From Pseudevernia furfuracea (Eukaryota; Ascomycota; Lecanoromycetes; Lecanorales; Parmeliaceae): a stretch of 64,000 nucleotides of DNA. A model generated the notes under the pieces. It did not search any database and was not told where the DNA came from. It saw only the letters and a list, made by a program, of their open reading frames with translations. Below, piece after piece: positions 35,935-44,711 of the stretch. Positions within the stretch are counted from its first letter, which is position 1. Each line of letters opens with the position of its first letter. The position numbers and the translations under genes were made by a program. The DNA lies in NCBI GenBank assembly GCA_022315425.1, contig JAIUPT010000041.1, positions 1,364,001-1,428,000 on the forward strand. The letters are read 5' to 3'.

Positions 35935-36177
35935 CTCGGGGGGTCCAAAAATAAATTGCACTGAGGCGGAATTTTGAAGTCAGATAATTCTTCAATGCTT
36001 CAACATGTGCTCATGATTTTGGTTCAACAGATGTATAACTAGTCGAGTAGAGTAGTTCAAAAGCTCAAACTTTTATGATCAAGGCTTTCGTTGTCGAGCC
36101 ATAAAAGTTGGTAGAAATCACATTTTGCGATTTTCGCGGGCCCTACGTAAGGGCAATGTATTTTTGGACCCCCCGAG
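35935..36177. mobile_element. foldback/MITE-like element, 243 bp
   Basis: The ends are 19-bp perfect inverted repeats: CTCGGGGGGTCC plus AAAAATA at 35935-35953, and its exact reverse complement at 36159-36177. The match continues inward to about 25 of 27 positions. The interior is AT-rich and has no coding capacity. Flanks read CAAAGC on the left and CAAGC on the right, a possible imperfect target duplication. It lies in the divergent promoter between the TMEM170-like and NmrA-like genes. Classification as a MITE is an inference; a stable transcriptional hairpin is the alternative. Confidence 0.6.
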
Positions 36178-36550
36178 CAAGCTTGGCCGTTTCTCTTAAG
36201 TTTCAACTGCACTCCAGTGTTACGCTCACTTCGAAGCGGGCGAAAACAGCTAGAATGTTATTATCAGCCATGATGATTTGATTGATAGACAAGTTGTCGC
36301 ACGAAGCGAACCAGACATTGTCTCTTGACTCCCTTAGAGAATGCAAGTCGGGAACGAATACGATGGACGTCATTTGTCGTCATGGATATTGTAGAGCGCG
36401 TATTAAAGATCTGGGAATCCGGAAAATGGCACAAACAAAAGTCTTATTTTCATGCTGGATCTCATTGGATCTCATTGCCTATCTATCCCACCGTTCCAAG
36501 GCAGCACACATACGTTGCTGTCCCCCGTCATTGTCTCACACTAGGTCGAG

Positions 36551-37425
36551 ATGCCAAAATATGCCATTCTGGGGGTAACAGGTACGTAATAAACCTTAGA
36601 ACTACCTAGGACTTTCTCTTGTGTAAGAAATTATACAACACTATATCTAAGATTTTTCTAGGCTCCACTGGATCGTCTCTCCTCAGATATCTTCACGAGA
36701 GACCAGGAAATGTCAACATCAACTTGTACGCGCGCTCTACATCCAAGGTCGAGTCATTGCACCCATTCGTAAAGACCGCAGAAAACATTCAAAGTTTTGT
36801 TGGGGATCTTTCAAACGCGGACCTACTGAAGTCTTGTCTACGAAATGTAGATGTCATATTCAGCGCCGTCGCTCAGAACATCAATGAGCCAGGCTGCTCC
36901 ATCGCTCAACGGACGGCCCACAGTATCGTCTCTGCACTTGAGGCGTTGCGAAAAGAAGGAGGCTCCAATTTCAAATGCCCTATCTTGGTTTTTCTGAGCT
37001 CGGCTTCTCTGAACCCAACTTTTTCGGAAGCTACACCATGGCTGCTTCATTGGGTGCTCGACCGTGGGTGCTATTACGTATACGGGGACCTCAAGAAATC
37101 CATCGAATATCTCAAGGAACAGTCCTGGATCCCTTTGATTACCGCCGAACCTCCTGCACTGACTAAAGATATCTCGCGTGGATATGAGCTTTCACAAGAA
37201 GAGGTTACGCCTGGCATATCCTACGATGACCTGGCCCGTGGGATGGTGCAAATGGCGGAAGAAGATGGCGGCCACAAATGGGTCGGCAAAGGAGTGGGGA
37301 TAAAGGCAACAGGCGATGTGAAGATAAATTTCCTGCCTCTTATCTGGTATCAAGTTGTTGGGTTGATTTCCTACTTCTCTCCTGCTGCCTGGGGAGTTCT
37401 GCAAAGAGCAGGTCTCAATCCATGA
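36551..37425 (+). CDS. NAD(P)-binding Rossmann-fold protein, NmrA/atypical SDR-like
   Basis: Exons 36551-36581 and 36662-37425 give 264 aa. The spliced N-terminus forms the dinucleotide-binding loop AILGVTGSTGSSLL (GxTGxTG pattern), followed by INLYARSTSKV at the end of strand two and DVIFSAVAQN at strand four. A YxxxK-like site is visible at YVYGDLKKSIEYL. The C-terminus has a hydrophobic segment (INFLPLIWYQVVGLISYF) that may be a membrane-associated helix. Fungal relatives occur both as stand-alone oxidoreductases and in secondary-metabolite clusters. No cluster enzymes adjoin it here, so the substrate is unknown. Confidence 0.78.
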
Positions 37426-38438
37426 AGTTATCTGCTAGAGCGGTACGGAATTGAGCGTTTGCGAGCTCTCGGTAGACTAGAATCCATGCTTTGCTCGCGC
37501 TCTTACATTGGGACAGAGAAGGTGCGGTGGAACCGGGATATTTCGACAGATGCACAAAGAAAACGAAGCCAAAGACAGAAAGAATGATGAAGGCTGATTG
37601 AATAGATCGCATCTGAGTTGAGATGCTCAAATGCGAAACAGACATAGCCAAGTTTCTCTTCTATAGATTTGCAGGCACCTGGCCAGTCCATTGATGGCTT
37701 ACTTTCCCGCTACTTGCAAGTTGCGCTCCTGTGTGTATCCCATCAATCATCAACCATCAACCAAGCGCACTCACATCATTTAAAACACACTCACCAAACT
37801 CGATCCTTGTTTAACCACCCAATTCTTTCAAACTCTCCCACCAAAGTGTCAGCATCCCCTTATCACAGTCCATTCTCGTTTACCGTGCACAAACCCCATA
37901 AAAAGCACGTGACTTTTTTCGGCTGACCCGGACTCAATTAAAGGCCTTGGCGTTTACGAGAACTGTAGACCAAGAAGACGGTTGTTTGGTCACCGAATGA
38001 GCGCTCTAGTAGCTGGTCCTACAGATGGTCAAACCACACTCTGCAACGCTACTGATGACAGCACTGGTGCTATGTGGCATGTTCCAGGCCCTGGATCAAG
38101 GTTGTCGTCGTTTGCCGGATATTTGGGGCCAGAAAAGCCTAGAAATCTGAAATCATCGCACATGAAAGGCGTTGCCCTCGAGTTTACAGCACACCGCAAA
38201 TTCCTCCAAAATTAAGTCCCTGTACCGAGATATCAAAGGTCTCATCCACTTCCTACGGGATGCTGCCACTGTTGATATCCTACCCAGGCCTGATATCCCC
38301 CAACGGCCAGCCCCGCCATTCCCAGGATCACTGCGAAGATCACTCCTATCAATGTTGCCAACATCAGGTACCTTGCACCACTTTTACGTTCTAACCATCT
38401 CTCCACCTACATAGATTTCGGAGTCAGTGTTTTCTTTT
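37426..38438. other. convergent spacer without a supported gene
   Basis: The 1.0 kb contain only short ORFs. The longest (37982-38215, 77 codons) is not recognisable. A C/A-rich tract with repeated ATCAACCA-like words lies near 37740-37800. Confidence 0.4.
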
Positions 38439-39720
38439 TCAAGTCAGAATACGGACAATGAAACAGCTCGAATGGGAACGGAGAGCCGTTCGGTCCGCCA
38501 CGTGCCTATCAACTCGAAGAGTGGTCTGAAGAAGGACGAATCGCTCTGAAGATTCACATACCCATCCTCGTGGCGTTGGATTCTCTAATTCGTCGTACAA
38601 CTCCGCTAGATGTTCACCAAAATAGTGGTACGCGATATCCTTCTCGTCGTTGTTGCGGATAGATACAGAGTCGAAACGGAGACAGTCAGGGTCGAATGAT
38701 GATGTCGAAGTAAGCGAGAGTAGCAGGCATTTTGAATTGCGGTCGGTGAGGGGAAACAAAATTTTCTGTACTGAGTCAAGACATTCGAGTGCAAGCTGGC
38801 GGGGGAGAGCACCACTATGTGTGACGATGATCAGCGGTTGTTGAACACCGAACGATATACCAAGCGGGTGTTCGAGATGTCTCGAGGCCATGAAAACAAA
38901 GCTGCTTCTCTTTCCCCGAATCCTTCTCAAAGTCTCGTACTCACAGTCTGAGTGAATCGCTCACCGACACGCCATGCGATTTATCTTTGGTGAGTCTTAG
39001 ATGTTCCTTCAGGAAGGCCGTGTGATGGTATATCTCTACCACTCTCGATTTTCGATCCAACCTCAGATGCCTCCTCAAGTCGTCCGTTGGTTTCAATTTC
39101 AGGCCAACGCGTTTCTTCAGCTTTTTCGCCATCAATGCCGCTTTGATGTCTATAGACCGTTTCAGATCATCGTCATTCAGGCTAGGATGGTCTGTCACGG
39201 GGAATATCACAGCGATAAATTGAGAGAATGTAACGTCGCTGCGCCAAGGCGTTTGGGATAGGCCATGTTCGAGTAGGCCAGACGACTGGCGCTGTGCCGA
39301 GCAATTGACCATGGTCATTACCTTTACGGCAAGGTTGATAGCACGTTCTCGATCTGCGAGCGACGGAAGTCTCTGACATGTGTCATTCTTGAAAGCCTTA
39401 TCTACAAACTCTGCGCGCGCAATGTCCGGCTCGAGCTTTAATTGCTTGATTATGTCAAAGAGGTCCTCATGAGTGCCTAAAGCAGGGCGATCACCGGGTG
39501 TAATGTCAACCTCGTAGGATCCTGTCAGGGCCTTGTAGTGCTCGAAGAAGCGGCCGAGACGCTTCAATCGTTGCGAGGGGCACGATTCTATCGTACAGCA
39601 CCCACCAGTCAGGCATCCCCGGCATAGAGTCCATGACCAGAGTATCTCTCCGAGCGTTTGGAGCTGCTTTTCTGTTACCTTCTCAAGGGGTAACAATGAT
39701 ACAGACCAGGTCTTAGCCAT
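38439..39720 (-). CDS. hypothetical protein with Cys-rich N-terminus, 383 aa
   Basis: Exons 39720-38945 and 38814-38439 are joined by a GTGAGT donor and TAG acceptor that keep frame. The first ATG is at 39720, giving MAKTWSVSLLPLEKV. A cysteine cluster follows around residues 35-49 (CRGCLTGGCCTIESC), suggesting metal binding or a disulfide knot, although no signal peptide is present. The middle is helical and Lys/Arg-rich (SIDIKAALMAKKLKKR). The C-terminal part has alternating strands and helices, including AYHYFGEHLAELYDEL. I do not recognise the family. It opens the accessory-looking 38-57 kb block and is divergent to the next gene. Confidence 0.6.
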
Positions 39721-40134
39721 ATCTTGGTACCCGAACAAAGCAATGCCGCAAAATCTGGGAATTCTACGTTATGAACCAGCTTTTATAACGAGTAATGGAA
39801 CATTCGTCAGGCTACTTGCCATCTTGGAGCTAAGGGTTCATGCGCCTTCCTCTGAGAGGTGAAAACCGCGGCTGTGCAATCTACTATCATGTAATTGTTC
39901 TAGCGTCGACGATCAGCGTAGGGAGCAAGCAAGGCTACGTCCTTGCCCCACACAACTCACACAACATGTCTTGTTCACAGCAGCTTTAGATTGTCGACAC
40001 ACAGTTTTGACGCTAACTGAGCAAAGATTCTCTCATTCTACCTAGGAGCGTTCCATACCTAATGCGTTAATCACTTCGCTTCAGTTGTATCGATGGGCTC
40101 ATTGATACAGCTTTGATTGGTACCGTGCAAGGCT
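39721..40134. promoter_or_regulatory. divergent promoter region
   Basis: The 414 bp between two start codons show no distinctive element. Confidence 0.3.
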
Positions 40135-43100
40135 ATGACAGCCATGGGTTCCGCTCAAGAACTGACGCCCATGGAAGGAGCGGCTGCGGAGACTGTGACT
40201 GCAAATTCTATGGGCCTTGAAGGCTCTGATTCAGGCTATGCATCCATGGGGAATACGCCTGACAGCTCTACGACAGACCATTCTCATGACTTTGCAGACG
40301 GGGTCGCAATTCCTTCCCGACGTCTTGAGCGTAAGGTCACAAAGCTAAGACACTTCGACAAAGAGATCCCCCAATCCGCTCAGCACCGTTTTCACGACTT
40401 GCACGAATTATTCGAGAGACCTATCTGTGAGCTCTTGCTCAAGGCAAACGTCAAATGCGATGCTATCTCAGTCAAGTTGAGGGTCTTGGGCGAGAGCGAG
40501 GCGACGGCAAAGCCATGGATTGTGGTCCTGTGTACCAAGGCTGCATCCAAAAAACTTAGGCAATTCTTCAATCAACCACATATAAAAGCAGAATACCACC
40601 CTCCTAACCCTGATTCATCTCTCCCATCATTCGAAGTTTTCGTGTGCAATCGACCTCTAAGACTCATGGCTGGTACCGAGGTCTACGGTGATTGCGACGA
40701 AAGAGCCACGATGTGCGGAAGACTAATCAGAGTTGGTGACGCTCATCATTCTCGCATTGCAACCCTTGGAGGGGTCGTGAAAATGGTGTGGCCTTCGGGA
40801 ATAGTAAAGCTTTATGGAATGACTGCCGGTCATATCCTAGCGCAGCAGCCGCTGGGAAATAGTAGCTCTGACCAAGTCGGCTTCTGTAATGAGGAAGACG
40901 AGGAAGAAGACGAGGAAGAAGACGAGGAAGAAGACGAGGACGATGAAGGCTTCTACTCAGATGAAGAAGAATTCGAGCTTGATGACTCCTTTGAAGGCGA
41001 TGAAGAAGTGCAGGTTTTCGCTACCACAGACGACAGAACACGAGTTGTTGCGCAAGGCACGCAATTGAGAAGTTTGTGGCCAAAGATTGGATGCATTTCT
41101 ACCGCTTCGATAGAGGAAACAGGAACGGAACACAACCTTGACTGGGCTTTGATTGACTTCGATAAACCAGCAGATTGCCGCCCCAATCTCTTGGTACTCT
41201 TGAATAGTGAGGAGGCAGCTGCCTGTAATCGCCCGCTGAAGGAAAACGGGAAGTTCCCAGAAGATGGATCTAGTCGATCAGTCCTCTTGTTGAGCGGTAC
41301 TGGTGGCGTTAAGAGAGGAATGCTCTCGCCCTCTTTGTCCTTTCTCATGATGAGACCAGCCAAAGCCTTTACGAAGACTTATACGCTGATTTTGCGACAT
41401 AGTTCAGGTAAGCGCCGTCACCGAACACATTCAGAACATCATCTAATAATTCTAGTGCTCAATGCCGGTGACTGTGGCTCTTGGGTCGTGGACCTGTCTA
41501 CTTGTGAAGTATATGGGCATATCGTAGCTTCAGATGCGATGGGCGATACCTATGTTGTTCCACTTGACGCGACACTTCGAGACATGAAGAAAAGGCTCCA
41601 GGCAGCCGTGTCTCTTCCTACCGAGGCTGACATTCACGCGTGGCTTGCGCAGCACGCAAAAGCTGCAGCAGAGCAGGTAACTGTTCCAGCAAGGAGCGAG
41701 AAAAAGGAAGTTGCGTTGAGCGATCCCAAGATAGATAGAATCAAATCTCCAAGGGACCTTCAGAACCTCGCTGGACACTCATTGTCTCAAGCCTATGCAT
41801 CCCCAGTTCCATCGGCAATCAAAGCCTCCATACTGATTGTGTACTATTGCAATTCATGTTATGTGAGCTTTGAAGGTACTTCACAGAATGTCAGCTCCAA
41901 TATGCTGCGCCACCAGAAAACCTGTCCGGGATCCAGCAAAGACGTACTGATCAAAACTGAGAGGTCGATTTTCCAAGATGCCAAGGATACTTTGGATGAA
42001 CGGTCGAATTGGCCCTTAGTGAAGCATTCTCAAGATGTACAGATGAACAGCTTAAAGAATACGTCTGCGCAGGAGACGAGCCCAAAGCCCTTGTCATTGA
42101 GCTTCGGGACGAAATCAATTAGTGGCTCCCAGCTAGAAGGCGGGAACAGAATGAAGGGTACTATTAATACAAGAGACAACAGGAATGCCGAATTTGCATC
42201 CTCGAAAATACCATACTTGAAGGGCAATCTGAAAAGGCGGCTTCGAGGTAGGCCTAGAAAGTCCCTGCAGTTAACGAAGAAAGCGGCCAAGCTCCAATGG
42301 CGTATCCCACGCTGCCTTAGCTTACCTATACCGTTCGAACTCAACTTTTCGGCCTTTCAAGAGCCCATATGTGTCACATACTTTGTGCAGAATTGCCTTC
42401 TTACCCCCCCTTGGGTTGTAGTCAATGCGTCCGGAACCGCAAAGGATTCAGTCAGTGCATTGGCACTGGCTTTCTATGGCCAGGTCCATCATCACCCAAA
42501 GATAATCCAGCAAGGCGCGGTCTGCTATGGGAAGGCACTACGAAAACTAGCCCATGATCTTAATGATCAAAAGGCTATGTGGTCCTCTTCGGTGTTGCTG
42601 TCGTGTGATCTTTTGGCTCGCTACGAATTGATGACGTCAACGGGCTCTAAGGGTTGGATTCAGCATGCAGGCGGTGTTGAACGTTTACTTGAACTTCGTG
42701 GACCATGGCGTTATCGATCCCTTGAAGAGCGTCATATCTTTGAGGCAGCTCGACCAATCATTGTTATAAAAGCAATCACGAACCTTAAGCGGACCTTTCT
42801 CGATCAGGAAGCTTGGCTCACACTCCCCTGGGCTCAAGATCTCGATCAGAAGTCTTCAATGAATCATCTCATCGACATATTCTGCATCATACCTGGTCTA
42901 CTCGAAGACTGCAAGTCGCTGCTATCCAGCACTTCATTTTCATTGGACTTCTCAAGCCCAAAAAGTCAAGATCCTCGATTTATAGATTTACATCAAAGAA
43001 CTCAGCAATGTTATATCAAACTACAAAAGTGGAAGGAGAACTGGGATGGGGCCTACCCTTCAGCCGTACAAGCTGTCAATATGTCTTATTTCCCGCCTTC

Positions 43101-43527
43101 CGACCTCAAATTCCCTATTGAAGTCTTCGAGTACGCTATCGCTTTCCCCAACTTACTCCGCGCCAACGAGTATCAACTATACAATACCTTGATGTTCCTT
43201 CTCTCTAGCTTAATGCTCCTCCTCTCTAGCGCAATGCTTTTCGTTCCCTTGTTATCTCTCGACGCTCAAATCACGTCACCCTCCGTTTCAAACCTTCTTG
43301 GTCAGCGTTGGAACGCCGCGGAGAACATCTGTCGCGCTGTGCCCTACGAGCTAATGTTCGAGAAGCACAGCTGCGTCGACGCTTACTTGTTGTTATTTTC
43401 GCTTCTCACCGCTCTAAGGCTTTTTACTTCCAATAGCCCCGAGGGTAGTTGGATCAAGCAGATGCTAACTGAGTTTCGGAATAGGTGGGGGCTGGAGGGA
43501 GGAGGAAATACATGGCTACATGAATAG
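40135..43527 (+). CDS. composite protein: trypsin-fold domain with Cys nucleophile, zinc finger, AT-hook and fungal transcription-factor domain
   Basis: One long frame of ~1,110 codons with a predicted 48-nt intron at 41408-41455. Residues ~90-470 resemble the chymotrypsin-like domain of many uncharacterised fungal proteins: His in GMTAGHIL, Asp in LDWALIDFD, nucleophile loop AGDCGSWVVD, then VYGHIVASD. Cys stands where serine members have GDSG. An acidic EEDEE-type repeat interrupts the domain. A CxxC-x16-H-x4-C finger (CNSC to HQKTC) lies near 41850-41930, and an AT-hook-like RLRGRPRKS near 42240. The C-terminal third resembles the middle-homology region of Zn2Cys6 regulators (GWIQHAGGVERLLELRG, RTFLDQEAWLTLPWA), but no Zn2Cys6 cluster is present. 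Start 40135 is the first ATG. Two merged genes is an alternative, though no stop separates them. Confidence 0.68.
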   Translation: MTAMGSAQELTPMEGAAAETVTANSMGLEGSDSGYASMGNTPDSSTTDHSHDFADGVAIPSRRLERKVTKLRHFDKEIPQSAQHRFHDLHELFERPICELLLKANVKCDAISVKLRVLGESEATAKPWIVVLCTKAASKKLRQFFNQPHIKAEYHPPNPDSSLPSFEVFVCNRPLRLMAGTEVYGDCDERATMCGRLIRVGDAHHSRIATLGGVVKMVWPSGIVKLYGMTAGHILAQQPLGNSSSDQVGFCNEEDEEEDEEEDEEEDEDDEGFYSDEEEFELDDSFEGDEEVQVFATTDDRTRVVAQGTQLRSLWPKIGCISTASIEETGTEHNLDWALIDFDKPADCRPNLLVLLNSEEAAACNRPLKENGKFPEDGSSRSVLLLSGTGGVKRGMLSPSLSFLMMRPAKAFTKTYTLILRHSSGKRRHRTHSEHHLIILVLNAGDCGSWVVDLSTCEVYGHIVASDAMGDTYVVPLDATLRDMKKRLQAAVSLPTEADIHAWLAQHAKAAAEQVTVPARSEKKEVALSDPKIDRIKSPRDLQNLAGHSLSQAYASPVPSAIKASILIVYYCNSCYVSFEGTSQNVSSNMLRHQKTCPGSSKDVLIKTERSIFQDAKDTLDERSNWPLVKHSQDVQMNSLKNTSAQETSPKPLSLSFGTKSISGSQLEGGNRMKGTINTRDNRNAEFASSKIPYLKGNLKRRLRGRPRKSLQLTKKAAKLQWRIPRCLSLPIPFELNFSAFQEPICVTYFVQNCLLTPPWVVVNASGTAKDSVSALALAFYGQVHHHPKIIQQGAVCYGKALRKLAHDLNDQKAMWSSSVLLSCDLLARYELMTSTGSKGWIQHAGGVERLLELRGPWRYRSLEERHIFEAARPIIVIKAITNLKRTFLDQEAWLTLPWAQDLDQKSSMNHLIDIFCIIPGLLEDCKSLLSSTSFSLDFSSPKSQDPRFIDLHQRTQQCYIKLQKWKENWDGAYPSAVQAVNMSYFPPSDLKFPIEVFEYAIAFPNLLRANEYQLYNTLMFLLSSLMLLLSSAMLFVPLLSLDAQITSPSVSNLLGQRWNAAENICRAVPYELMFEKHSCVDAYLLLFSLLTALRLFTSNSPEGSWIKQMLTEFRNRWGLEGGGNTWLHE

Positions 43528-44711
43528 TCAAGGTAAATAATTATATACGTAAGCAAGGAGAAGTAGAAGGCTACAGAGGTCCTCAAAGGACATGGGCGGG
43601 TGTCATTTGCATTACTCCATCGATTCTCGCCACCACGGTCACGGACACTTGGAGATGAACCGGCGATCATTTCTCCACGCAGCCGTGCCTCTCTCTATCG
43701 TCAAAGAAGGCGTTCACCAAAGCGGCCATCAGACCGTCGAGCTTCGAGCTATGGCGTTGATCCTCCTCTAGACCACGACTTCAGAGAGATAAGGGAAGTT
43801 GGAGAACATCATCCAGCAAGCCTCTGAACATTACCGCATCATTTTCCGCTGGAGCATCAGGAGGATTGATCGACTCTAGCCACTTAATCCCTACTGTATC
43901 TGGCAATATCAACACAGAAATCCTCGTGCTAGCTGAGTAGCTAGCGATAGGATACAGACTGTAGACAGAAATAGGAAGGTTGGACGTGGGCGCAGTGGGA
44001 AATTCATCTCTCCATGCTTAGGATTACTCGTATCTCACGCACTACTCGTAGTGCCATTTACTCGCACTGGCAATTGTTTGACCGCAATGGTACCTTTTTA
44101 TTCTCCAAGCAGACGAAATGGGGAGTCGCACCTATCATTCGCAAGCAAACTGATATAGGTTGGGCACGCCTAGTGGGCAAGCTTTTGCTGAGTTCGCGTT
44201 CAAAAAGGCGGAAAAGGCATCGGTTTCCGAAGTTCGCGGTTGGAGGGCAGCTCACTTTGCTGTGAATATCTCGGACATTCGGGAACTGCAACAAGTACAG
44301 CAGAAGCTGCTTCGGACGTCTACGGTGTGTATTCCAAGTTGCGGAACCTGAGTTTGTTGAATTCCTGAAGGCCGTAGAGCAGATACAGGTAAGGCTGGCA
44401 TATGTATATTTGTACTCCGTAGGGTAATCCGAGTCACCCTTCTCTCACACTATTGCTTCTGTGACACATTAAGACAATTTAAAAAAGGTTCTGAAGAGTG
44501 CAAATTGTAGCGCGTACCTTAGAATGTGGTTCAGAATTGAAAATGATATAAATCGATCAACTATTGACTGAGTAATCATCCTTCCAGGTTTTAAGCATCT
44601 ATCCGGCGAGTTTTACCGGGGCTTCGGGGGCTTTCACCCCCGAAGAGGGCCCCAAGACCCTGTGCACCTTCTGTTTTCCTCCTGCCGCATTGAGGCCTGA
44701 AAGTCTGGGAT
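43528..44711. other. convergent spacer
   Basis: The 1.2 kb carry only short ORFs (for example 44160-44351, 63 codons, with a Lys/Glu-rich helix-like stretch) that I cannot relate to a family. No repeat ends were seen. Confidence 0.35.

Noticed and set aside
35575..35961. 128-aa minus-strand ORF overlapping the TMEM170-like gene
   Set aside because: It is a frame-shifted shadow of the membrane protein and runs into the foldback element.
40135..43527. Splitting the protease-regulator frame into two genes
   Set aside because: No stop, no clear promoter and no convincing second start context were found between the halves. A single gene is kept, with reduced confidence.
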